A DNA stretch of 56,891 bases from Lachnoclostridium sp. (GTDB lineage: Bacteria > Bacillota_A > Clostridia > Lachnospirales > Lachnospiraceae), in contig SVDR01000005.1 of NCBI GenBank assembly GCA_015057755.1, positions 1-56,891 of the forward strand, in the 5' to 3' direction. A program made the translations under genes and the position numbers. Below, one piece after another: positions 33,596-43,585 of the stretch; the stretch's first letter is position 1; each line of letters begins with the position of its first letter. Under the pieces are notes generated by a model, which had not been told where the DNA came from, did no database searches, and saw nothing but the letters and a program-made list of their open reading frames with translations.

Positions 33596-34933
33596 TTACT
33601 GTTCTTTTGCCAGATTTACAAATCGAGTCAATTCCGGCTTCCAGCCTAACGTTACCGTACCGATCGGACCATTACGCTGTTTTGCAATAATGACTTCCGC
33701 AATATTCGGTGTATCGGTATCTTTATTATAATAATCATCACGATACAGGAACATTACTACGTCCGCATCCTGCTCGATCGCACCGGACTCACGAAGGTCC
33801 GAAAGCATCGGACGATGGTCCGTACGCGTCTCACACGCACGAGAAAGCTGTGACAGCGCAATAACCGGAGCATTGATCTCACGCGCCAATGCCTTCAGAG
33901 AACGGGAAATCTCAGAAATTTCCTGCTGACGGTTATCACCGCTCTTACCGCTGCCTGTCATCAACTGCAGATAGTCGATCATAACCAGATCCAGACCGTG
34001 TTCCAGCTTAACCTTACGACACTTGGAACGCAGTTCCATAATGGAAATACCCGGAGTATCATCAATGATCAGCTTGGAATTACCGATGGTTCCAATACCT
34101 TCCACAACCGCATCCCAATCCGCATCTGTCAATGTACCTGTTCGGAGCTTCTGAGAATCCACGTTGGACTCCATCGCCAGCATACGGTTCACTAACTGCT
34201 CCTTTGACATTTCCAGACTGAAGATCATTGTTGTCTTCTGCTTTCTGACACCAATATAGTCCGCGATATTCAGAACAAACGCGGTCTTACCCATGGACGG
34301 GCGGGCAGCGATCAGAATCAGGTCGGACGGCTGCAGACCGGACAAACGATAATCCAGATCGATGAAACCGGTCGGAATACCGGTTACCGTGGACTTTGAT
34401 CTGGTCGCCTGCTCAATCTTATCAAGAACATTTAACGCGACCTGACGGATCGGAACAAAATCTCCGGATGTACGGCTCTGTAAAAGACCGAAAATATCCC
34501 TTTCTGTCTCTGCCAGAATCGTTTCCAGACTGTCTTTTCCTGCATAACAGGAATTGGCAATCTCTTCATTAATCTTGATCAGACGGCGCATAACCGCCTT
34601 TTCATGTACGATCGTTGCATACGAGCGCACATTTGCAGAGGTCGGAACGGTTGCCAGAATATCTCTTACAAAATCCAGACTGCAAACCTCCGGCGGAACA
34701 TCTTTCTCCTTCAGTCTGTCCTGAAGCGTTACCAGATCCACCGGTTTACCCTCATTGAACAGCTCCACCATGGTTTCAAACATGACACCGTACTGGCGCT
34801 GGTAAAAATCCTCACCGATCACAATCTCCGACGCGGCGATGATCGCATCTCTGTCCATCAGCATGGAACCGATGACTGACTGTTCTGCCTCAATACTATG
34901 CGGCAGCACTCGTTTAATTAACGCTTCTTCCAT
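33596..34933 (-). CDS. dnaB: Replicative DNA helicase
   Basis: A 445-aa DnaB hexameric helicase. The N-terminal domain (PHSIEAEQSVIGSML) precedes the RecA-like motor with Walker A ARPSMGKTAF, VMIDYLQLM (Walker B) and DLRESGAIEQDADVV. It unwinds DNA at the replication fork. ATG 34933 is used; GGGAGG lies about 12 bases upstream. It is the third gene of the conserved gdpP-rplI-dnaB operon. Confidence 0.95.
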   Translation of the reverse strand: MEEALIKRVLPHSIEAEQSVIGSMLMDRDAIIAASEIVIGEDFYQRQYGVMFETMVELFNEGKPVDLVTLQDRLKEKDVPPEVCSLDFVRDILATVPTSANVRSYATIVHEKAVMRRLIKINEEIANSCYAGKDSLETILAETERDIFGLLQSRTSGDFVPIRQVALNVLDKIEQATRSKSTVTGIPTGFIDLDYRLSGLQPSDLILIAARPSMGKTAFVLNIADYIGVRKQKTTMIFSLEMSKEQLVNRMLAMESNVDSQKLRTGTLTDADWDAVVEGIGTIGNSKLIIDDTPGISIMELRSKCRKVKLEHGLDLVMIDYLQLMTGSGKSGDNRQQEISEISRSLKALAREINAPVIALSQLSRACETRTDHRPMLSDLRESGAIEQDADVVMFLYRDDYYNKDTDTPNIAEVIIAKQRNGPIGTVTLGWKPELTRFVNLAKEQ

Positions 34934-34960
34934 AACACTCAACGACCTCCCTGCGGGATC

Positions 34961-35407
34961 TTACTTCGCCTCAACAACCTTTACACGGAGCACGCCGGTT
35001 ACATCCTTGTGCAACTTGATCGGAACCTCAGTCACGCCAAGGCTTCTGATCGGCTCCGGAAGGATCATTTTCTTCTTATCAATGTCTAACTTTAACTGGT
35101 CAGCCGCTGCCTTCGCAATTTCCTTTGTGGAAACAGAACCGAAGGTTCTTCCGCCTTCACCTGCTTTGATGGAAACAGTTACAGAGAGATCTGCTAACTT
35201 CTCAGCCAGCGCCTTCGCCTCAGCCAACTGGTTCGCAGCCACTTTATCTGCATTCTGCTTCTGAAGCTTTAAGTCATTTAAGTTCTTTGCAGTTGCCTCA
35301 AGACCAAGCTTCTTGGCAACAATATTTCTTCCGTAACCGTCACTTACTTTTACGATCTGGCCCTTTTTACCGAGAGCCTTTACGTCCTCTAATAAAATAA
35401 TTTCCAT
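34961..35407 (-). CDS. rplI: 50S ribosomal protein L9
   Basis: A 148-aa L9 with the typical N-terminus [21 protein letters not shown], the long connecting helix ([23 protein letters not shown]) and the C-terminal globular domain. It binds 23S rRNA. It starts directly at the gdpP stop. Confidence 0.97.
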   Translation of the reverse strand: MEIILLEDVKALGKKGQIVKVSDGYGRNIVAKKLGLEATAKNLNDLKLQKQNADKVAANQLAEAKALAEKLADLSVTVSIKAGEGGRTFGSVSTKEIAKAAADQLKLDIDKKKMILPEPIRSLGVTEVPIKLHKDVTGVLRVKVVEAK

Positions 35408-37456
35408 TTAAATATCTCCCTTCTCCTTCATGGCAAGGATCACTTCTTTAATCTTCTCCTTTGCCTCATCGATCGACATATCTGTAATCTGTGCCCCGGC
35501 TACAGTTCTGTGACCGCCGCCGCCGATCTGTTCCATCATAACCTGAACATTGACCTCGTCAATGGAACGGGCACTGACATAAATCTTTCCGTTGTACGGA
35601 GTCAACACTACGGATGCCTTGATTCCTACGATACTAAGAAGCTCGTTGGCTGCCTGTGCACCAACAACAGTCGGGCTTTCCACACCTTCTGCCGGACACA
35701 CGCTGATCGCAAACGCCTCTTCAAAAATCTCTGCCTCACGCACAGCTTCCGCACGTGCTTTATGATCTTCCATCGTATCACGGAACAGCTTGCGCACTCT
35801 CGTCACATCCGCACCGTTTCTTCTTAAAAATGCCGCTGCCTCAAAGGTACGCACACCTGTCTGAACCACAAAATTCTGTGTATCAATGACCATACCTGCG
35901 TACATGGCATCTGCTTCCACGGATTTCAGCTTTACATTATCACCGACATACTGCAGGATCTCCGCTACCAGCTCGCTGGCAGAAGATGCATACGGCTCAA
36001 CATAAGACAGAGTCGCATTCGCAATCTTCTCATTTGTCTGTCGATGATGGTCGATTACCACGATCGTCTTTACCATCTTGAGCAACTGCGGTTCTTCCGT
36101 AATACTCGGACGGTTTACATCCACAACCACAAGAGCCGTGCCATTATCCACTAACTCCTTCGCCTCTTCGCTTGTAACAAACATATCGGACGGATAATCC
36201 GGACTCTTCTCAAAGCGGTCATACATCGGACGAACAGACGATGTAATATCGTTAAGAACAATGTGTGCCTTTTTATTTAACGCCATCGCAATTCGGTACA
36301 TACCGATCGCAGAACCAAAGGAATCGGTATCTCCGATCTTGTGTCCCATGATCAGCAGACGGTCCTTCGACTCCAGAAGCTCTCGCATCGCATGCGCCTT
36401 TACTCGCGCTTTTACTCGTGTTGTCTTCTCAAGCTGCTGGCTCTTTCCACCAAAATACTGAATCTTCGAGCCATTCTTCACTACTGCCTGATCACCGCCG
36501 CGGCCCAGAGCCATGTCGATCGCTGTACGCGCATATTCATAGTTCTGCACGTAAGTATCACCATTCATACCAATACCGATACTCAGCGTAACCGCCATCT
36601 CATTACCGATATTAACCGTCTTAACGTCCTCCAGAAGGCTGAAACGCTCTTCCTCCAGACGCGCCATGTACTGCTGCTTGATCGCAAAGAAGTATTTATC
36701 CTTCTCCATCTTCTTCACGATACCGTTGATTCCGGAAATGTACTTATTGATCTTACGGTCAATGAGCGCCACCAAAAGAGAACGGCGAACTTCCTCGACA
36801 CTCTCCAGCGCCTCATCATAGTTATCCAGATAGATCAGACCTGCAACCATCTTCTGGTCTGTAAATGCCTGAATATAGCCGTGAAGCTCCGTCTCATCAT
36901 ACAGATAAACCGCCAGAAGCTGGTCCTCGTTGTTGCCCTCCTCCATATTGTCGAGAAGTTCTTCATTGGCACCAACGTATACTCGCTTCACGCTGACACG
37001 GTAGATTGCATCCCCATAAGTGCTCTGCACTTCCATGGAATGCTCCATTTTCTTCAGAGATTCCGCTGTGATCTCCTTAAATAAAGCAGTCAGACTGCGC
37101 TTTCCGGACTTCTCATCCTTCAAAACAGCCTTCAAAGCACGGTTCATCCAAAGGATCCTTCCGTCTGTATCTGCGATACCGTAAGGCAGTTCCATCGATG
37201 CCAAAAGCTGCTTCTGACTCCAGCTATAATCTGCCGCATAAGAAACCAGACCATTCTGCAGTCTCTTACTTCCGTTCCAGAAAAGCCATCCTGCGATCGC
37301 AATATATGCCAGCGTAAACGGAACCATCACGCCTCCCGCATTCGGCTCAATGACAAGCACCGCAACATTCGCCGCAAAGATCAAAATCGATAAGATCAAC
37401 GGCCATTGCAAATAGGTCTGCAGCTGACTTTTTACCTTTCTTCTTTCTGCTTTCAT
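35408..37456 (-). CDS. gdpP: c-di-AMP phosphodiesterase (GdpP)
   Basis: A 682-aa membrane protein with two N-terminal helices, a PAS-like segment (GIADTDGRILWMNRA), a degenerate GGDEF domain (about 190-320) and a DHH/DHHA1 phosphoesterase with MGHKIGDTDSFGSAIG, VVIDHHRQT and GGGGHRTVAGA. It breaks down cyclic di-AMP to control osmolyte and wall balance. ATG 37456 follows AGGAG; the ORF start at 37495 lacks a site. It is the first gene of the rplI-dnaB operon. Confidence 0.94.
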   Translation of the reverse strand: MKAERRKVKSQLQTYLQWPLILSILIFAANVAVLVIEPNAGGVMVPFTLAYIAIAGWLFWNGSKRLQNGLVSYAADYSWSQKQLLASMELPYGIADTDGRILWMNRALKAVLKDEKSGKRSLTALFKEITAESLKKMEHSMEVQSTYGDAIYRVSVKRVYVGANEELLDNMEEGNNEDQLLAVYLYDETELHGYIQAFTDQKMVAGLIYLDNYDEALESVEEVRRSLLVALIDRKINKYISGINGIVKKMEKDKYFFAIKQQYMARLEEERFSLLEDVKTVNIGNEMAVTLSIGIGMNGDTYVQNYEYARTAIDMALGRGGDQAVVKNGSKIQYFGGKSQQLEKTTRVKARVKAHAMRELLESKDRLLIMGHKIGDTDSFGSAIGMYRIAMALNKKAHIVLNDITSSVRPMYDRFEKSPDYPSDMFVTSEEAKELVDNGTALVVVDVNRPSITEEPQLLKMVKTIVVIDHHRQTNEKIANATLSYVEPYASSASELVAEILQYVGDNVKLKSVEADAMYAGMVIDTQNFVVQTGVRTFEAAAFLRRNGADVTRVRKLFRDTMEDHKARAEAVREAEIFEEAFAISVCPAEGVESPTVVGAQAANELLSIVGIKASVVLTPYNGKIYVSARSIDEVNVQVMMEQIGGGGHRTVAGAQITDMSIDEAKEKIKEVILAMKEKGDI

Positions 37457-37566
37457 ATACACTCCTATTCCCATGCCTAAATTTGGGCACAGCAAAAAAA
37501 CGCCTGATTGAAACGACTTTGGACTAGTATATCATATTTGACTGCGTTTGTAAATTTTGAATATAG

Positions 37567-37597
37567 AAAACGGCCGGTCAGATACCCTGACCGACCG
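37567..37597 (-). terminator. Terminator of the DAHP synthase gene
   Basis: CGGCCGGTCAG (37571-37581) pairs with CTGACCGACCG (37587-37597), followed by UUUUC on the minus strand. Confidence 0.82.
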
Positions 37598-37602
37598 CGT
37601 GA

Positions 37603-38631
37603 TTAAACAATTTCTGCGATCTCATAGATCAACCGCTCGGAATCCTCCCATCCAAGACATGGATCTGTGATCGATTTACCGTAAATATGCTCTCCGATCT
37701 TCTGGCTTCCCTCTTCCAGGTAGCTCTCGATCATCATACCTTTTACAAAATCGTGAATCTCTGCCGAATGCTTGCGGCTGTGAAGAACTTCCTTTGTAAT
37801 ACGGATCTGCTCTTTGTAACGCTTATTAGAGTTGGAATGGTTTGCATCCACAATACAAGCCGGGTTGATAATATCCTGCTCCTGATAAAGCTTATAAAGC
37901 AGTTCCAGATCCTCATAATGATAATTCGGAAGGCACTGACCATGCTTGCCAACTGCACCGCGCAGGATCGTATGGGTCAGCGGATTGCCCGGAGTCTCTA
38001 CTTCCCACGTGCGGTAAATAAAATCATGTCCATGCTGAGCTGCGTAAACTGCATTGAGCATAACACTCAGCGCACCACTAGTCGGATTCTTCATACCAAC
38101 CGGAACATCCACACCGCTGGAAACCAGACGATGCTGCTGGTTTTCAACCGAACGTGCGCCAACCGCAACATAAGACAACAGATCCGATAAGTAACTGTAG
38201 TTTTCCGGATACAGCATCTCATCTGCGGTAGACATGCCATACTCCTTCAGCACGCGCATATGAAGTTTACGAATGGCGAGAATACCCTCGTACATATTTG
38301 GTTTCTTCTCCGGATCCGGCTGATGAAGCATGCCTTTATAGCCGCCTCCGGTCGTTCTCGGCTTATTTGTATACACACGCGGGATCAGGATCAGCTTGTC
38401 CTTTACCTGCTCATTTACCTTTGCAAGCCGCTCCATATATTCACACACTGCGTCCTCACGGTCCGCAGAACACGGTCCGATGATCACTAAAAACTTATCG
38501 CTCTTTCCCGTAAAAACATCCGCGATCTCTTTGTCTCTCTCTGCTTTCAGCTTCACAAACTCAGAAGCCAGCGGAAACTCTCCTTTGATCTGCTCCGGAG
38601 TCGGAAGTATGCTTTTGTATGTAAATGCCAT
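37603..38631 (-). CDS. 3-deoxy-7-phosphoheptulonate synthase
   Basis: A 342-aa class I alpha DAHP synthase (AroF/G/H type). Signature segments are FLVIIGPCSADREDAV, RVYTNKPRTTGGGYKG, GARSVENQQHR and IVDANHSNSNKRY. It condenses PEP and erythrose-4-phosphate as the first step of the shikimate pathway. It stands alone. GGGAGGT precedes the ATG. Which aromatic amino acid inhibits it cannot be told. Confidence 0.95.
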   Translation of the reverse strand: MAFTYKSILPTPEQIKGEFPLASEFVKLKAERDKEIADVFTGKSDKFLVIIGPCSADREDAVCEYMERLAKVNEQVKDKLILIPRVYTNKPRTTGGGYKGMLHQPDPEKKPNMYEGILAIRKLHMRVLKEYGMSTADEMLYPENYSYLSDLLSYVAVGARSVENQQHRLVSSGVDVPVGMKNPTSGALSVMLNAVYAAQHGHDFIYRTWEVETPGNPLTHTILRGAVGKHGQCLPNYHYEDLELLYKLYQEQDIINPACIVDANHSNSNKRYKEQIRITKEVLHSRKHSAEIHDFVKGMMIESYLEEGSQKIGEHIYGKSITDPCLGWEDSERLIYEIAEIV

Positions 38632-38756
38632 AGTGACCTCCCTGTTTGTGATGATTCTATTATTATAATATAGTTTTTTTGCGACTTCAACCTGTTATCA
38701 AAGAAAAATCTTCCGCATATACTGCAACAGTTCCATGCATATAAGGAGGATTTTAA

Positions 38757-40568
38757 TTGCTTTTACATACCATTCTTTCCAAATGCTTTTTGCTTGCCTG
38801 CACCGTTGCCATTCTCTTAACCGGCTGCGGACATGGGTACGAGCGGATCGCTCAAAATGAGGATTCCGTTTCCATCGAACAGATGACGTTCGAAGACTTT
38901 TGCATGACCGTCTTTCAAGATGAGCTTTCAGAAGCGGATACATTAGACCTGCACTACACTCTGATCCATCCGCAATCCTACGGAATCCATCCGGAAGAAA
39001 TTTCGCTTGGAACCATTTCGCTGGAAGACATGATACAAAATATCAGCGAAATAAAGGACTTGAAAGAGCAATTAACAGCCTTCGATTATACTCAACTGAC
39101 CATCGACCAGCAGCTCACTTACGATGCTCTGCTGGAAATGCTCAATACTTCTCTGATGTCCGAAGGACTGGAGCTTTACGATCAGCCACTGGCTCCGACC
39201 ATTGGAGTTCAGGCACAGCTTCCCATTCTCCTGGCAGAATACGCCTTTCATTCCGTCCAAGACATCGAAGACTACCTTGCTCTTCTCACCCAGACGGACG
39301 AATACTATGCTGAATTGCTCCGATTCGAACAGCAAAAAGCCTCCGCAGGACTCGGCCCGTCTGACGCAACCATTGATGCCATCCTCCAATCCTGCGAATG
39401 TTACCTGATCGATCCGGAAAACAATTTCCTGACCGAAACCTTTGCCTCGCGAATTACAGATTTGGAATCTTCTACCGGTCAAATACTGTCTGATGAGCAG
39501 AAAGCTGACCTCGCCGCCCGCCACACTTCCGCGATCCGCGATCACTTCATTCCCGCTTATCAGTCCCTCCTCGACGGCCTCTCCGCCCTCAAGGGACGTG
39601 GTATCAATGATGGCGGGCTGGCAAATTTCAAACACGGAAAAGCCTATTACGAATACCTCTTAAAATGCGGTCCCGGATTATCTTATACCGTTCCGGAATT
39701 AAAAACTGCGCTTGCCGCCCGTATGCAGAGTGACCTGGATTCGCTCAACAGTCTCTTTCTCCAATACCCGGACCTGAGCGAACGCCTGGCAACAGCCTCC
39801 TTTTCACTGACCGATCCCGTACAGATCCTTGAGGACCTGAAACAGCAGATGGCTCAGGATTTCCCTTTGCTTTCCGACTGTGCTTACGAGATCAACTACG
39901 TTCCGAGCCATCTGGAAACCGTTTTAAGCCCTGCTTTTTATCTGACCGCACCCTTGGACAATACCGATCAAAACGTGATCTATATTAATAATGGATATCA
40001 GGACTCCACCTCCGGACTGTATACCACCTTGGCACACGAAGGCTTTCCCGGTCATCTCTACCAGACCGTCTACAGCCGCACCCACGCCTCCACTCCGCTG
40101 CTCTCCATTCTAAGCTGCTCCGGCGCAAATGAAGGCTGGGCTACCTATGTCGAAAACTACGCCTGCACTCTGGACAATGGTTTACCGGACGGAGTCGGTG
40201 AATATCAGGCTCTCGCCCGCTCCATCTCCCTCTGCGTTCACGGAATGCTGGACATCGGAATCAACTATGACGGATGGACCAAAGAACAGGCAGCTAAATT
40301 TGCCCGTTCCTATTTTGAACTTGACGATGCAACGATCGATCAGCTCTGGCAGACCATGATCGACACCCCCACCAACTACTTGGAATACTGCGGAGGCTAT
40401 CTGGAAATCATGGAAATGCGCGAGCAGGCAGAACAAACCCTTGGAACTGACTTTTCCCTTTTTGACTTTCACCAATTTCTTCTCGACACCGGCCCTGTTC
40501 CATTTTCCGTGATCCGAAAATACTTTGATATCTGGCTTGATGCTCAAGTTCCTTTTATCAAAAGCTAA
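38757..40568 (+). CDS. DUF885 lipoprotein, probable zinc peptidase
   Basis: A 603-aa lipoprotein starting with TTG 7 bases after AAGGAGG. The signal peptide ends in the lipobox LLTGC (about residue 23). The DUF885 domain carries the zinc motif HEGFPGH (His427, Glu428, His433) and the third-ligand region NEGWATYVE (Glu459). The family is a predicted metallopeptidase; substrates are unknown. It faces the outside of the cell. No partner genes are adjacent. Confidence 0.88.
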   Translation: MLLHTILSKCFLLACTVAILLTGCGHGYERIAQNEDSVSIEQMTFEDFCMTVFQDELSEADTLDLHYTLIHPQSYGIHPEEISLGTISLEDMIQNISEIKDLKEQLTAFDYTQLTIDQQLTYDALLEMLNTSLMSEGLELYDQPLAPTIGVQAQLPILLAEYAFHSVQDIEDYLALLTQTDEYYAELLRFEQQKASAGLGPSDATIDAILQSCECYLIDPENNFLTETFASRITDLESSTGQILSDEQKADLAARHTSAIRDHFIPAYQSLLDGLSALKGRGINDGGLANFKHGKAYYEYLLKCGPGLSYTVPELKTALAARMQSDLDSLNSLFLQYPDLSERLATASFSLTDPVQILEDLKQQMAQDFPLLSDCAYEINYVPSHLETVLSPAFYLTAPLDNTDQNVIYINNGYQDSTSGLYTTLAHEGFPGHLYQTVYSRTHASTPLLSILSCSGANEGWATYVENYACTLDNGLPDGVGEYQALARSISLCVHGMLDIGINYDGWTKEQAAKFARSYFELDDATIDQLWQTMIDTPTNYLEYCGGYLEIMEMREQAEQTLGTDFSLFDFHQFLLDTGPVPFSVIRKYFDIWLDAQVPFIKS

Positions 40569-40580
40569 CAATCTCCATGA

Positions 40581-40638
40581 AAAGAAAAAGCACTTCCAAT
40601 GCCAGCCTTACAAAAAGCCTCACATCGGAAGTGCTTTC
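40581..40638. terminator. Terminator of the coiled-coil protein gene
   Basis: AAAGCACTTCC (40588-40598) pairs with GGAAGTGCTTT (40628-40638), followed by a U-rich tract on the minus strand. It lies between convergent genes and may serve both. Confidence 0.8.
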
Positions 40639-40659
40639 GCACCATTTTAACTTTCAAAC

Positions 40660-41775
40660 TTACTGAGTTGTTGTGGATTTCTTATTATAATCTTTGCTCT
40701 TAAAAAATGCGATCGCATCGCTGATATTCGTCGCTTTTCCGGAATCAATGATTTCCTCCAGCGCATTCAGCTTATCCAGAATCATAAACTCTTTACCGGC
40801 ATAAATCTCATAGTTGTCTGTAATATAAAGCGCCTTGACCTTCGCTGCAGCCTGTGTCGCCTTCAGATCCGCTACCGTTTTATTATAATCAGACTCTAAC
40901 TGATCAATCTCTGACTTATGGTTTCCATTAATCTCATCTGAAATGATCGTCTTCGTCACATTATTAAATGTGCTTAACGCTTCTTTCTTCTGATTCTCCG
41001 TCTGCGCCAGATCCTGCTCCAGCTGCGTAATCTCATCATCAAATAACTGCAGATTATAAACCGCATCATCCTTATCCTTACGGATCGACTTCTCGATCTT
41101 CTTCATCTGCTTCTTATTTACCTTGATCTTATTGCGGATCACACGACCTTCCTTTAACGCTTCCATATGCTTCATCTTTGTAGAATTACCGATCAGCACA
41201 TAAAGGCCGCCAAAAATCAAGATCGCAAGCACATAGATCACAATCAGAAGCCATGTCTGACGCTCCGGGATCATAAAATACGCGCCTACCGGAATCACTA
41301 GGAAACAGATCACAAGCGTCATCAACAGAGTCATAAACTCTCTGAATCCCTTTGTAAAATACAGTGCATAGTAAAGGTTGCTCTTGCAGAATCCCGGAAC
41401 ATGATTCGCATGGAAAATGGATTTCATCTGACTTCTCAGTTCTTCATTTTCATTCATCAAGCTCTGAGTCTCTTCCGCGATACGCTCCTTCTCGCCCTGA
41501 GTCTTCGCCTTCTCACGTTTACCGCGCACCTTCTTGATCCGATCCTGAGTCTTTGCAATCTCTGTATCATAGCTCTTCGCAATCTCATCACTTCTCTTTT
41601 TTACTGTCAAAGAAATCGTCTCAGCAACTTCTTTCTTTTTTGTCTTTAAAGAATTCTCCAACTGTGTTTCCAGATCCGAAAGCATCTTTTCCTTCTGTTT
41701 CAGCTCTTCCAGCTCCTGAATCGACTGCTTCGCACCTATAAAAAAACTTGTATAATCTGTAATCGGCTGTGTCAT
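40660..41775 (-). CDS. Hypothetical coiled-coil membrane protein
   Basis: A 371-aa protein. A long charged N-terminal coiled coil (about 20-130) is followed by two membrane helices (FMTLLMTLVICFLVIPVGAYFM and WLLIVIYVLAILIFGGLYVLIG), then a second coiled coil and a C-terminal segment. No enzymatic motif was recognised. The ATG at 41775 follows GGGAGG; the longer ORF start at 41850 has no site. The function is unknown; a structural or scaffold role is a guess. Confidence 0.72.
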   Translation of the reverse strand: MTQPITDYTSFFIGAKQSIQELEELKQKEKMLSDLETQLENSLKTKKKEVAETISLTVKKRSDEIAKSYDTEIAKTQDRIKKVRGKREKAKTQGEKERIAEETQSLMNENEELRSQMKSIFHANHVPGFCKSNLYYALYFTKGFREFMTLLMTLVICFLVIPVGAYFMIPERQTWLLIVIYVLAILIFGGLYVLIGNSTKMKHMEALKEGRVIRNKIKVNKKQMKKIEKSIRKDKDDAVYNLQLFDDEITQLEQDLAQTENQKKEALSTFNNVTKTIISDEINGNHKSEIDQLESDYNKTVADLKATQAAAKVKALYITDNYEIYAGKEFMILDKLNALEEIIDSGKATNISDAIAFFKSKDYNKKSTTTQ

Positions 41776-41953
41776 CTGGTGTCCTCCCGATCTATATTTT
41801 TCGAACAGTATTGTTATATATAGATTACTACAGATTCCGCCTCGACACAAGGGCGAAACGGAAAGAAATGCGAAAATACCTCAATATTCTTTACATTTTA
41901 GAGATAATTATTTATACTTTTATAAAACTTACACGCCGAAGGAGATGCACGTT

Positions 41954-42226
41954 ATGTTCCGTATGTGGGGAAAACTCTGGAAAGACAACCACCTTTTAAA
42001 AGACTACGTAGCCGAAAATTCCGACTACTCCATGACCCGTACTGCCATGGTCTTTCAGGCAGTGGAAGAAATTTGCCAGGAACTGGACCTCAGCCAGCCA
42101 ATCTGGCTCGACTCCAACATTAAAGAATTCCAGCGCATTGCACGCACCAGATTTCGCAGCGACAGCTTCATCGAAGCGATCGATTTTGATTACTTAGAAA
42201 TTCAAGTAATAGAGGAGTTGTATTAA
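41954..42226 (+). CDS. Hypothetical protein, conserved-looking small soluble
   Basis: A 90-aa protein beginning MFRMWGKLWKDNHLLKDYV. The ATG at 41954 lies 9 bases after AAGGAG, while the ATG at 41945 overlaps that site. The C-terminus IDFDYLEIQVIEELY and the PIWLDSNIKEFQR core look like a small conserved family of clostridia, with no known function. It stands alone, divergent from the coiled-coil gene. Confidence 0.7.
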   Translation: MFRMWGKLWKDNHLLKDYVAENSDYSMTRTAMVFQAVEEICQELDLSQPIWLDSNIKEFQRIARTRFRSDSFIEAIDFDYLEIQVIEELY

Positions 42227-42283
42227 GCCGTTATAAATCCCTTCTTGGACATTCCTGAAATACAGATGTCCAAGAAGGAGCCA

Positions 42284-43318
42284 TTAATGATTCTTATCAA
42301 ACCATGCTTCTGCAATCGTTTCCACATCATACTCTGGCGCAAATTCCATTGCAAGATTGCAAATTTCCTGAATTATAGATGATTCCTCCTCTAGCTCCTC
42401 TGCAATCTTCGCCACATCTTTTCCTTTTTGAAGTTTCTTACAGATCTGGCCAATCAGCAGCTGCATTCTGCCTTCTATTCTTCCTTCTAAGCGTCCTTCT
42501 GTTCGATTTTCCTCCATCCAATCCAATATCGCTTTACACACGTTTGTCTCCTCCTCTACCTGATTATTCTCAAGCAATTTTATCAGTTCCTTTTCCATTC
42601 CGATCATAGTACCAAGAGCTGCCACTTCGTACTTATCCATACGGTTCATATCTTCCTGATTCTGATTTAGATATGACGCAAATTTTATTCTATCGTTCTT
42701 ATATTTTACCAGATTAAACATATGCTGTAAACAACTGCCAAACCTATCCGGATTCTCAAACTCCTTCATCTTAACGACATGAATCCGATAATCCGGCAGA
42801 TATTTCTTTAATATTGGGGATTCCTCATCATCTCCTAAATCCATCATATCAATTAATCTCGTCGGTCCATCCCAGTAATCCCCCCAGTATAAAACAGTTG
42901 TAACAATCGGCATCAGAAGATCTTCCTTCGTGATTCCGGATAGAAATGAGACACTATCTTTTAAATCTTTTTTCTCTCGGTGCGCTTTCTCGTACTCCTC
43001 CACCTGGCTCATATACCCCAGTGCCTCATACAGCATGTTCCGCACCGGCATTGCATAATCCACCTTATTCTGTGCTTCATTCACAAAGATCACTGAATAC
43101 GTCCCATGCTCCGCGCGCATCCAGACATCTCCCGTCCTTTCCTTTTCTTTCTTCTTTCCATTGGAATCTTCAACCATCGTTCCTACATAGGGTGAAATCT
43201 CTGTCAATTCCTCCGGCTCCAACACACGCCTTCCGCCATAAATCGTACCGTTTATGTAGTCTGCAAATATATCCTTTCGCTTCATAACACGGTTTACTGC
43301 CAAATTCGGTACCCCCAT
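42284..43318 (-). CDS. Rpn-family recombination-promoting nuclease
   Basis: A 344-aa apparently intact Rpn/PD-(D/E)XK protein. The core shows KRKDIFADYINGTIY (catalytic Asp) and VIFVNEAQNKVDYAMPVRN (the ExQ pair). The linker EGRLEGRIEGRM is a short repeat seen in many Rpn proteins, and the C-terminus is helical. GAGGAGG precedes the ATG. It is a different subfamily from the copies at 1-1320. Rpn proteins are DNA endonucleases linked to recombination and phage defence. Confidence 0.88.
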   Translation of the reverse strand: MGVPNLAVNRVMKRKDIFADYINGTIYGGRRVLEPEELTEISPYVGTMVEDSNGKKKEKERTGDVWMRAEHGTYSVIFVNEAQNKVDYAMPVRNMLYEALGYMSQVEEYEKAHREKKDLKDSVSFLSGITKEDLLMPIVTTVLYWGDYWDGPTRLIDMMDLGDDEESPILKKYLPDYRIHVVKMKEFENPDRFGSCLQHMFNLVKYKNDRIKFASYLNQNQEDMNRMDKYEVAALGTMIGMEKELIKLLENNQVEEETNVCKAILDWMEENRTEGRLEGRIEGRMQLLIGQICKKLQKGKDVAKIAEELEEESSIIQEICNLAMEFAPEYDVETIAEAWFDKNH

Positions 43319-43423
43319 TCAACAACCTCCTCATTAAATATAAAACTAAAAATTGAATTTACGGCGAATGCCGCATCGCACCTGACTGAGCCACTGTATC
43401 TTGTAAATCACAGTCAGAAAGAA

Positions 43424-43439
43424 GTGTACAAATGTACAC
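43424..43439. promoter_or_regulatory. Perfect 16-base palindrome upstream of the Rpn gene
   Basis: GTGTAC-AAAT-GTACAC is the only strong palindrome in the 267-base gap between the Rpn gene and the pilus sortase. It could be an operator for the Rpn promoter. The rest of the gap holds no gene. Confidence 0.35.
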
Positions 43440-43545
43440 AAGAACACAGGAGAATTCCTGTAGAGAAAAGTGTATCATGCTGCCCATGTAAATACAATGG
43501 ACATTTTTCACAAAAACAACTACCTAAAATTTACGCCCTAATATA

Positions 43546-43575
43546 CAAAAAGTTGCCCGGTAACACCAGGCAACT
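43546..43575 (-). terminator. Terminator at the end of the pilus operon
   Basis: AGTTGCCCGG (43551-43560) pairs with CCAGGCAACT (43566-43575) with one mismatch, followed by UUUUG on the minus strand. Confidence 0.9.
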
Positions 43576-43585
43576 CCCGTATCAA

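Noticed and set aside
36341..37084. 247-residue plus-strand ORF inside gdpP
   Set aside because: It is a shadow frame of a conserved coding region with no start signal and an atypical composition rich in His, Arg and Leu.
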